Source: Amphiura filiformis (lineage: Eukaryota > Echinodermata > Ophiuroidea > Amphilepidida > Amphiuridae). From it: a stretch of 64,000 nt of DNA. This document shows positions 22,901 to 34,900 of this stretch, in pieces (position 1 is the stretch's first letter; each line of letters opens with the position of its first letter). The notes under the pieces were generated by a model that searched no databases, was not told where the DNA came from, and was given only the letters and a program-made list of their open reading frames with translations. The translations under genes were made by a program, and so were the position numbers. The stretch covers positions 1,922,001 through 1,986,000 of the forward strand of contig NC_092637.1 in assembly GCF_039555335.1 (NCBI RefSeq), in the 5' to 3' direction.

Positions 22901-25900
22901 ATAAATATTTTAAGGAAAATTATGCTCAAGGTTCTCAAGAAGTGAAGTGAAATGCAAAAAGCATATATGTGACCCGTTACAGCGAAAAGTACCTTATGTC
23001 GGCTGCTACAAGTGTCTCCTTTTCCCCATTGTTGGCAGAAAATATCAAACAATAATGACAATCTGAAGTGGCGGTCATTTCAAATCATCTACAAGTCAAC
23101 GAGGTTCAGGAATGTCCTCTCATTGTTAGTGGGTGGCTAATACATACCTATACAAATACAATACAATGCTTTTGTAACCCACCACTCATGCCACTTGAAC
23201 AGGGATTAGCCATATCAAATAAAGACTAGAGCTGTATAACAAACAGTTCTATAGACAGGTACAAGCTTATTATCCTCTACAACAATAGGATTAATGATTG
23301 GTTTAGAATGCATTTGTTACTAGCAAAATGGGGCATATGTAGCTCCCGACTTAAGGTACCTTTTGCTGTAACAGGTCACATATGTTCCTGCAAGAGTGCA
23401 AACTAATTACTAGCGGTCACCCGTCTTTCGCACTTCGTAAATGAATGCAATTTGCAAATGCATTACCCTTTTTATTGAAAACAATAATTTTCTGATTTAT
23501 TAATTATTGATCAGTCATTTCATTTAATTCACTCATTTTAATTAACTTCTTCTTCGGTGAATGTGAACACATAAAATGTAAATTGTTTTTTGAAAAGTCA
23601 GTAATGCTCCCCAAAATATTATAACGGCTATAAATTTTTATTTTTGCCCTATGTTCGCAAAGCTTGATGGTCACCCATGTTTCGTGGATTGTGTGGCACC
23701 CATGCACTCTTATTGTTCATTTTGATATTCCTGTGTATATTCTACCCAACTTTTTTTCATTTTATTATGGCGCAATTAAGGCAAACCAACGAGTAATATG
23801 CGGAAAAAGCAATGCAACCCATGGTCATCGCGCAAATGCATGCGCAAACATTCAACAATGATGCTTTAGATATACATGTACGCGATAGTTTTAGTAACCA
23901 GGCCCTATTTTTTGAACCCTGGTTAGCTTTGCAAAAATGCAATTTGCAAAAGCATCACCACCCTTTGAGTTTTTATCACGAAAAGTTTTCCAATTTGTAA
24001 TAGATAAAAACATTACACCAAATGAGGGCAATCATTCCCGTTTATGGGCTATTCCAGTTGAAATCCATACGCCCCCATGGCAGAAATGACCTTCATCTTT
24101 CACACAAGGAGTGTGAATTTTAAATGGGTTTACCTGAATGGATGACTCCATTTGAAATCTACACTAGCACTGGTTTCTGTGCTGTACTCTGATACCTTTA
24201 TGATGATTTTCCAACTGTAGGATCGGTGCTCGCTCCGCTCGCTATTCGAGAGGCGTCGCGGTTTGTGGAACGGGGCTAGTTCTAATCTACACCCCATGGG
24301 AGATGTCTTCCACATGGGGTGAATGGTTTTCAATTGGAATATGCAAATACATGTATGTGAATCCGAGTTACAAATTAAAGTGGTTCCCAAAGGGGAAAGT
24401 GACACTGTCAAATTCAGAAAAATCATGTTTATTCCAATTTTGATCAAAATATAATGCAAACATAATTTGTAATTGGTGAAGTATACCACCAAATGAGTCC
24501 AACATTATTGCAAAAAAACTTCTTTCTTGATGAATCTAAGTTAAAGCAATAATGCGCAATTTCCGTAAGGGATAGATTCAGTCTTATTTGCTTTCAACAA
24601 AATGTTAGTTTTCACTGATCACATTATGTCCCTTTTTAATTTCGAGCCAACAAATGAAGTAAAACAGAGAAAATTGGGGTTTCATTCCAGTGCCTATAAT
24701 TATATGCATGTGTACATTAGCTTGCTGATAGTATTGAGCGGAGCTCCATGCAGCTAAGACCGAAGTGTGACATCATAAAAGTTTCTGTTTTGCATTTCAG
24801 CATTTTCATGACCATATTTCAGTAGAACACGATGAAAAACATCCACAGTCCAAATTTGGTGGGAATCGGATCATGGGGGCCCAAGATATGGCCGCATGAA
24901 TACCTAATAGCCCCATTGAAATCGGTGTTTGTTTGTTTCAACGGTCGCTCCATATGGAGACACGCTTGGGTCCTGATGGGACCAGGCTCAAACAAAATAA
25001 ATTGGCCTGGTTCCAAACAGTTATGAACCAGGCCAATTTACACTGATTTCAATGGGGCTAATTAGGTATTCATGCGGGCATATCTCGGGCCCTCATGATC
25101 TGATTCCCACCAAATTTTGACTGTGGATGTTTTTCATCATGCTCCACCGATACATGGTATTCAAAACGCTGAAATGCAAAAAAAGTTTTCTGTGACGTCA
25201 TCACTTCGGTACTCTATAGCAATATACACACAGTTTATATGGCAATGATTCAATGATACACATGCACAAGATGTGTCAGTCGTCACACAATAGGTGAACA
25301 CAGTGAATAAACAAGGGATCCCTGGGTTTATTATAAAACTTTAATTTTACTGTAATTAAAGCACTTCAGGTATTTTAGTACACAATTAAGCATTGCAATT
25401 ATGCAAAAGTAGAAATTCAAGAAAAAGGGCTTCACTATATGGAGCACAAATCACACATTATGGCTTTAATACGAAGTACCAAACACCTTTGTTTCCAATG
25501 GACATTTTATTGTGAAATTTCATTGTACAAAGAATACATTTAAAAAAATTCCACATAGCCCCCACATGAAAAGTATTTAATTATCTTTGTAATCACTCAA
25601 AAAGCATTTTGTGTGAATTTTACATCGAACTAGGTGCTATTACATTTTATGAGCCTTTTTATTTTACATGTAAAGTCTATGGGGGTGACGATTAGAAATG
25701 GACAGCAATATTGAAAAACCCTCATTTTGGGCCATTTTAGACACTAAAATGCTCATAAAAAAGAATAGCACCTAGTTCGGATGTAAAATTCACACACAAT
25801 GCTACCTGAATGAGTACAAACATAATTACATTTCATTCGGGGGCTATAGCAAAAACAAAAAAATATCCTATACCTTAAAGGAGTATTTCGTGATCCTAGC

Positions 25901-28900
25901 ATCCTCTTTTTATGACATTTTTCAGTACATATCCACGAAAAAAGCCTATTCCCAAAATTTCAGTTGATTCCGATTTTGCGTTTGCGAGTTATGCATGATT
26001 ATGTGTATTACACTGCTCCATAGACAATGCGTTGTAATTTCGTTCTGGTGCACCAGAACGAAATTCAAATTTCACGATATCTTTGCAAAACAAATTAATC
26101 TGCAAGAAATATTTTGTACATAAACATTATGTAGCCAGAGGTTTCCAGTGATATAAAAATCTCAACTTTTTTGAGAAAAGTGGGGGATGAGGCTGTGGAT
26201 CACGAAATGCCCCTTTAATGGTTATGGAACAAAGGTGCAAAGAGCAAAATATGTATAATGTAAAGCCATCGGATGAAACTATAGGCCAAATCCAGCAACT
26301 CTTAAACCTCCCTACCTACCTACACTATTTCAACCTATTAGTACAACATTTTGTATGCCTACTTACCAAACATGCTGCCCTGGCTTCATAGTTACCAGGA
26401 TCCAACTCTAAGACTTTCTGGAAGTCTGTGAGGGACTCATCAAGCTTGTCGGTTAACTCATACACCTGAGCACGACGCAAGTACACTTTCAGATAAACAG
26501 GATTCAGGTATAATGCTGTGAAAATGAAGACAGGTATGAAAATGACTACTATATTACAGTTTTGTGAACAAAAAAGAAAAAGAAAAGTGCAGTGATTTAT
26601 AGTGCGCAGTGATTTATAGTGCGCTACGCACAGGCACAACGCCTAGACGTTGATCCACAAGCCTCAGCACACTGCACACTGGGCTATTCCAGTTGAAATC
26701 CATACACTCCCTGTGGAAGATATGAACTTAATATCCCACACAGGGGGTGTAGATTTCAAATGGAGTCACACATTTAGGTAACCCCATTTGAAATTCACAC
26801 TCCATATGTGGGTGATTTTTAAAGTCATATTTTCTATAGGGGGTAGGATAGTAAATGGAATAGCCCATTTTAGACAAATTAAAGATGACTACTGCCATCT
26901 CACTACTGTACTCCCTCTGTATTTGTGCATGAAGGTCTTTGGGCCCATATCTAAATACCAGTGCACAGCTTTCCCCAGCTTGGCTGAGGAATCCCTCATG
27001 CAATGGGAGCTTATCAAAGCATTGTGGGTGCAGCTTGGCTGGGAAATGCTGTACACTGGTAAATAGGTGTGGGTCATAAAATATCAATATGGCACTAGAC
27101 CTGACCAGATGTGGTCACTGCATCATTACAAATATGCAAATTAAAGGTGACCACTAGCACTGGCCTCTCACTGTATCCACTCTACAGCTGGTGCAGCAAT
27201 AAAAACTTGGGAGGTCTTAGTAGTCAAGATATCAATAAGGCACTAGACCAGACCTCTTAACTTGCAGCCGCTGCATCATTCCTAGTGGTGCACTGAGTTA
27301 AAAATACAATGAACTACATAAACTCCTCAAAAAAAGTTTGGAAACTTTCAAAAATTTTTGAAATCTATCTCAATATTTTTTCATATCAGTGTAAACATTG
27401 TTCTTTCCTGTCAACAATGACACCTCGTTTGTGACGATAACTTATTCCACGGCTGAGTAACTTTCTTTGAAAGACAAAGAGGTCTGACTGACCATTGTAC
27501 GTGCTCATCTCATTGCTTTGAATGGGTAAATAAAGAATGAATGAAAAGTTGTTTGCAGTATATCATTTCTGCAATCCCTTGGACCGAAGGCTGTTCTACA
27601 GGATGATAACAATCGACCACACAGGGCAAGAGTTGTAAATGATTTCCAGCCAGATGAAGGAATTCAACGAATGGAGTGGCCAGTCAATAGCCCGGACTAA
27701 AATCCTATAGAAAATCTCTTAGACCAATTTTGTCGGTTGTGCGCACTAAAGTGACAGAACAAACCACCTCGGCTAGTTTAAGACAGACCTTGCTAGGAGA
27801 GTGGAATGTAATCCCCTTATGGTCACAAATTTGTTGTCTTTTTTGACAGGAAAGAACAATGTTTGTATTGATATGAAACAATATGGAAATCGATTGAAAA
27901 TATTTCTGATATATAGCCATTTTAGAAAGTTTCCAAACTTTTTTGAAGAGTTTTTATGCTGCTATGCAAAGTGAATAGAAAATGTCTTTGACATCAATTC
28001 AAAATTACTCAGTTTTCCTACAAGAACAATGAATTTGGCTGAATTCAACTAGGTGTAAGTTAAGACATGTTTAAACATTACAAATTTGCAAAATAAATCA
28101 AGTTTGAAAAAAATTAACCAACAGTTACTTTAAAAGATCATACATTATGGATTTACTAATAAAAACAACTATCTTTGAACAAAATGACTATGTGCCCATC
28201 CACCACCAAATGGGCTGCACAGTTGACATTTTCACCTTTTGAGATATTGAACATGAACAAGCAATTTTTCCTCAAAATAAGCTTTTCATCGATATATTAC
28301 ACTAGATTTCGCGGTTCTCGGGTCGGGCGGTTCTCGTGATAGGCCTATTTCTCATTACCCAACACCTGTTACCCATACCTGCCCTGACCTTTTAAACTAC
28401 TATGAAATATGTCTCTCAATGGTCAAGACCCATGTTCTGCTGAATAGGCCTATTTATGCATGTGTTCTGTATTGAAATATGTGTTGAAAATAAGCCTATG
28501 CACCTGTACTGTTAGTCACACTGTAATGCTTTCCGATGCACGCACTGTACAATCTCAATACTCCGCGATAGCGCACCACGAGCACGCTATAGTGCACCGT
28601 GCGAACGCATCACGCGATAGTGCACCGCGAGAACGTGAACCGCGCGCACGCGCACAGAGGGACGGACGGACACACCATGATTAGTATTATGATACCCCTG
28701 TTGGTTGTTTGCAAGGTAGTAAAAATCAGAAAAATCTTCTGAAATCCTTTGTTTTCTATTGTTTTGGGAGGTTTAATGGAATATCTCAAAACAAACTGTC
28801 AGAATTATCAGGAGTGAGTCCGCCTTAAGTGCACAATTGGGCTACTTGGCAATCACTTGCCGCTACTCAAAAAACTGTGCCGCTGCTTGCCTAAAATTGG

Positions 28901-31900
28901 GCTACTTTGCAAAAGTCAGGTCGTGGCAATATATTGATGTATTTTCCTTTCAATTTAGTCGATTTATAAAGATTTTGAGTCTCTGATGAAGCTTCAAAGT
29001 TCAATTACAAAGGGATTTGTGACCATTTATTGATCGGTCCATAACTTCCCATTTTACCAGAAGTTTATAAGTCAAGTGCTTTTCCGCCCAATTGGGTGAT
29101 TTCTTAATTCGGGTCAATCCGCTTAAATATCCAGTATTGGGTGCTTTTTTAAACTTAAAAATTGGCCACTTGAGACTCCTTTACCACGACCTTACAAGCC
29201 AATGTGCCGCGCCTTAATGCTGAAAAGTTTTGGCAACACTGATTATCAGCCTATTTGTGGTGGATGGTTACATGTAACGTATCATTCAATTGGATGATTT
29301 GTCACTGTATCATCATCAGTATGAGAATTTTTCTACCCCATGTGACGTCAAAATTTATGATGAAGTTCTGACATGCTTCTTGAGAGTGCCTTACCTTTGG
29401 TACAATCTTGAATTGCATCATCATGATGTTCCTGCAGAAGACAAAATTACATGACAGCAAAAAATTTGATTATCACCATTGATTGAAGATGGCAATTTCT
29501 CTGTTTAGCTCATACCCAATGTAAGTCTCAATCAAAAATAGAGCTTTCAATACAATACAATACAATACAATAAACGGAATTTATATAGCGCCTTAGCATA
29601 AGTATGAACAAAGCGCTTTACAATGATCTTAAAAGTACAACTTACACTACATCTTAGGCTACACTTAATGTACAACTTAATTAAAAATAAAAAACTTAGT
29701 TTGGAAACAAATAGGTTTTCAGGTTAGATTTAAAAGTGGCCAGACTATGTGAAGTACGAAGTTTTACAGGTAATTTGTTCCAGAGAGCTGGCACAGAATT
29801 GCAGAAGACATTATTCCCATATGTTGTGTGAGTTCTTTTACATTCAAGCAGACTGCCATCAGCATGTGATCGTAGGAACATACCATCAGAAAATGTGTGA
29901 GATTTTAGGAGATTTTGTATGTGGGCAATTCCAAGCAAAAGTGGACATGACTCAAAAAAATGAAATTGCCAATATATATTTCTTTTAACTTTTATATTAT
30001 TCCAAACAGATGTAAGGTTCAAGTTATAAACTTTTTTCGGCATTTTCTAACATTTTGGTGTTTTTTTTTTAAAGTTTCTTTGGAGAGTGTATTTTAAGTG
30101 AAAAACTCCTGTTCAACTTAGATATTTTCCAAGTGGGCCTATTTTATTAAACATGGGCACTTTTCTTTTAAATTTGATACATTTTATATCTCTGAAATAT
30201 GGTCTTCAAGAAACATCCAACACATTTTAAATAATCCCCCACTAATTTTTTTCTTTCATTGCGTTTTCATAGCACTAAATATGGCGTAGTACGAGTTACT
30301 GAAAGATGCATTCTTTTATGTATTTTCAAAATGTTGGCAATGTAATTGATGCCACTTATTATTTTCCTTCTACTAGTAGTGCCTTGAGTAAAAATAAGAA
30401 ATTAATATACAAAACACTATCCATCACATAATAATGACCCATTAAAAACTGTAGCACGAGTTACCAGTAGCACGAGTTACCGATGTAGCACGAGTTACCA
30501 TAGCCCACTTCCCCTGTACCAGCAAAGGTAATGCAAAATCTACCACTTGGCAGCAATAGAGGATCTCCCAACTACATGAATATGCATTTATATGTGACCA
30601 TGGTATTGGTAACTATTTTTTTTCTTTCATTGCGTTTTTCATAGCACTAAATATGGCGTACGAGTTACCGAAGGATGCATTTTTTTATATATTTTCAAAA
30701 TGTTGGCAATTTAATTGATGCCACTTATTATTTTCCTTCTACTAGTAGTGCCTTGAGTAAAAATAAGAAATTAATATACAAAACACTATCCATCACATAA
30801 TAATGACCCATTTAAAACTGTAGCACGAGTTACCAGTAGCACGAGTTACCGATGTAGCACGAGTTACCATAGCCCACTTCCCCCTGTACCAGCAAAGGTA
30901 ATGCAAAATCTACCACTTGGCAGCAATAGAGGATCTCCCAACTACATGAATATGCATTTATATGTGACCATGATATTGGTAACAGCTTTCTAGCAGCAGT
31001 GTAGCCAGTGGGGGGGGGGGCAGCCTGCCCCATGACAAACTAGAATTATGCAGTTCGTAATTAAGGTGCCCATACACACACACACAAAAGTGTGTAAATA
31101 ATAAAGGTTTGTAAATAAAAAATAATATGCAATATGCAAATAAGCTCATTAATATTCATAAATATGCAAATAACATGACACAAAATTATACAGCACATCA
31201 GGCCACCATATCCAACCAAACCAAGTTTGAAGTTGATTGGTTATTGTGTTTATAATGCTGCAAAGTGGATTAATGAAAATGTAGGCAAAATTTGTAAATA
31301 AGCTCATTAATATTCATAAATATGCAAATAACATAACACAAAACTACACAGCACATCAAGCCACCATTATTCTACCACCATACCAGTACCAAGATTGTAG
31401 TTATTGTGTTGGAGCTGTACAGTGGATTCATGAATTTGCTTCCGCCCGTACAGCCAAACAAAGAAAAAAACAAACAAACAACCAGGCAACCACACAGGTG
31501 TGGGGGCCAAAAATTAAAGAGAAAAGTGGCGTCCTGCAGCCTGTCGCATGGGAAAATTAAAAGTAAAAATATGGAAGGCAAAGATAGAGATAAGATTCAA
31601 GGAGCCAGTTTCCACCCCGATCATGTGCCAAAATAGTGTAAATTTATTTATACCAAATTTTTGCACACACCAATAAAGTCCTTTTTTTTAAAGCTCAAAG
31701 ACTTTACATTGTACACTGTACAGTCTCTCTAAAAAAACATGCTATTTAGCATATATCCCACTATCAATACCTGGTCAAAATGATGCAACCAACATTTTTA
31801 GCCCTCCACCCCTAGGATCTAGCCTAAGAACCAGCATAATCAATTAATATGGGCCTCATGGAAGAACAGAGGATACCTTAAAACATCCACTGAATGAGTA

Positions 31901-34900
31901 ACCCAGGCAAAAGAAGAAATAAAACAAACAAAATAGATACTGAAAATCCTGAGATTAACAGCCACAGTGACATTGTTGATACTGAGATTTGTATAGTTCT
32001 GAGATTTGTATTGGAAATTGGTTTGTTGTTGAGTGTAATGAGGCTCATTTTCCAGCTTAGTGAAGTGATTGAAATCGGGCAAACTAGAGTATTTGCACCA
32101 AGCAGGAAATGGTCTCAACCAAAAGATGACCAAACATTCTATAACTCAGAAAGCAATTTTAAAAAAACTTACAGAGCAAATAACCATGAACATTACAAGT
32201 TTTGTGAGGGAATTTAGAGTCAAATAACATGGAAGTAAAAGTTTTATCAATTGTTGACTGTTCAATTTAACTGTTTAAATTTAAGCCCTAGAATAAAATA
32301 TCCAAACAGGATCAAGCAAGGCGTATGTAACGCTGGGATGTTTGTATGTAATGTGTGTGGTACATTGTATGCTGGTACATACACTGAATAGTGTTGTTTG
32401 TACATAGATGGGTTATTTGGGGGGTTATTTGTACATAGATTGAGTTATTTGATCATTACACCAGTTGTTGAGGAATTGTTATCAAAAAAAAAAAGACATT
32501 TAGATGAACAATACCATTTTATATATGGCGGACAAACTGTAGCACGAGTTACCGTAGTACGAGTTACCATGTTTTTGCCAGTCAATGTAAAACTATGAGG
32601 GGCACAACTTTTTAAGGTATACCAAAACAAACCTTATTATAGCAATTACTTATCATATAATCAATAAGGCTTTAGTGTTTTTTGTTTTAGCACACCATCA
32701 AAATAAAAATGAAAGATTTTTAAGCATGTCCTCTGCTCGTAGTACGAAGTTACCGATTTTACAGCTGTCCCATACATACAAAAGTTGATATCCTGAATTA
32801 GCAATACTATGAGGATCTAGCCTTGAATGTTGGGTATTAAAATACAAAAAATACAGATTCCAATCAAATCAATTTAAAAGCTGGAGCACAAAGTATGTAA
32901 AAGGACGCCATAAAGTGTAGCACGAGTTACCGTGGAATTGCCCATGTACAGTGGTGTTGTTTCATGTCTACTTTTATAAGCGAATGTGAGTAATGTAGTT
33001 TGTAGGTAATACGCTCATTTACTGGAAGCCAGTGAAGCTCTTTCAGCAGAGGAGTGGTGTGTTCCATACGGTTTGCCTTGAAAACAAGTCTGGCAGCTCT
33101 GTTTTGTATCTTTTGTAGTTTTTGTGTGTTTTTTACAGTTGTTCCATATAATAAAGAGTTACAATAATCAATTCGAGAAATAACAAGTGAGCGGACAGCA
33201 TGGTTCCAAGTATCGTTATCAATATAACAGCGAATCGTCCTATATTCTGAAGATGATAATTTAAAAGCGAGAGACAGCAGATATTTGAGATGACATAGAC
33301 ATGGTTGAATCAAAAAGAACTCCAAGGTTGCGTACAGAATCAGATGGTTTGATAATTGTTCCACATACATTAAGAGTTGGTTCATATATTTCAAATTATA
33401 TGCAGAGCTAGCAACAAAGAATTTGGTTTTATCTTCATTCAGTTTAAGCTTATTTACATTCATCCAATTCTTGATTTCAGCAATACATGATTCCAATTTG
33501 AAAAGAGCAGTTACACTATCTCCAGGTATGCGGGGATTAAATTCTGTATTCAATACTTTATAAGTAGCAACATCTCTGATTGGCTCATTATGCGATATAC
33601 CCCTTTTTGTTATGATATCCAATCACAATTTAGAGGCCAATAATTTGACCAATTTTTGTAATGCCCTGAGGGATGCGGCCCTGAAGGATAATCATTCCGA
33701 GGTCCAAGTGAATGTTAAGATTTTTCACAATACCCAAAATAACTGCTGCAAATTCATTAACCTTATTAATATCTGTCACTTTTCACTTTTTTAAATGCAT
33801 CTGCATCACCAATGTCTTCTTTTAAATTTGAAAAGAAAATCCAATTTGACCTTTATCTTTAATTTTCCCTGTAAAAAATCAAATAAGCTTATTAAGGAAA
33901 TACTGCTAGTGACCAATCACACTAAAATCATGCAATGTCCAAGATATGGCGATCAGCACCCACGTTAATAAGCCCAATCGGCATTGGAAGTTTGCAATGC
34001 ATTGTAGGACAGTTTTTGCAGTTTTAGGACACTTTGTCCTTTGACCTTTCAGAAAATTCAGAAATATTGGGTTTTTATGCGTACAAAATATAATCTAAAA
34101 TGTTTTACAATATTTAAAACAAATATGAAAAATATTAGTATTTTATAAATTAATTATTTGGTATTTTTAATGATCAAAATTATGACAATGATAAGAAAAT
34201 TAATAATAATTACGTCAATTTTCCAGATATGTCAGAGGTCAAAGTGTCCCAAAACTGCTCTCAAAAACCGGAAGTTAGAATGGCGATTGGGCTTATTGGT
34301 GGTACACATCCCACAACATGACATTGTAGAGCATACATGTACTTATGTAATACATCAAGAGATTTAATCATTATGCATGTACTATTTTAATAACCTGCAT
34401 TTGCATCCGCACACATATTTAAATATTATTATCTGTGATTATCCATATATATTATTGAGGTTATGAATAATTATTCTTAGTCATTGGTTTACATGTAGCT
34501 TGTAACCCCTGAATTTAATTGGTTTTTGCATGTCATCTATCACACGGTTGACGGCAGCTGCTGCGTCAATGAGGAACACGATTGTCGAGACATAAGTATG
34601 TACATGTAGCACATTCTAGAGCGTAATACGTAAATGAGGTCGCTGTACGCTCAACTAAAACAGTAAACAAGTTTCTTTCATTTCAGAAAAAGGGGAGTTG
34701 TTTTTATGATTTTATGTTTCAGTTATTAAAATAATATTTAACTGACTAAGAATGCAAAGGTATCCACTACGATAAAATATTGGACCTGCCTGTCCTCTAT
34801 CACACTGTACTAGGACAGTTAAAACAAAAATTCATATCTAAATATACATGTACATACCAGCCTGACATGGCATGCAGCTCTGTTGGCAAACATGATGGAC

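Larger units (their letters stand above)
29923..32943. mobile_element. GGGCAATTCCA element 1 with iterated GTAGCACGAGTTACC
   Basis: 3021 bp bounded by GGGCAATTCCA (29923-29933) and TGGAATTGCCC, with 4-bp target duplication ATGT (29919-29922; 32944-32947). The 15-mer GTAGCACGAGTTACC and close variants occur at 30286, 30451, 30467, 30485, 30820, 30836, 30854, 32539, 32554, 32739 and 32917, all in one orientation. No transposase was recognised. It splits a CR1-like LINE. Confidence 0.85.

Noticed and set aside
28460-28684. 74-aa Arg/His-rich ORF
   Set aside because: Arises from the CpG-rich GCGATAGTGCACC repeats; no homology.
32927-33622. A stand-alone 231-aa gene
   Set aside because: It is LINE ORF2 text ([20 protein letters not shown]) with frameshifts and an insertion-made C-terminus.
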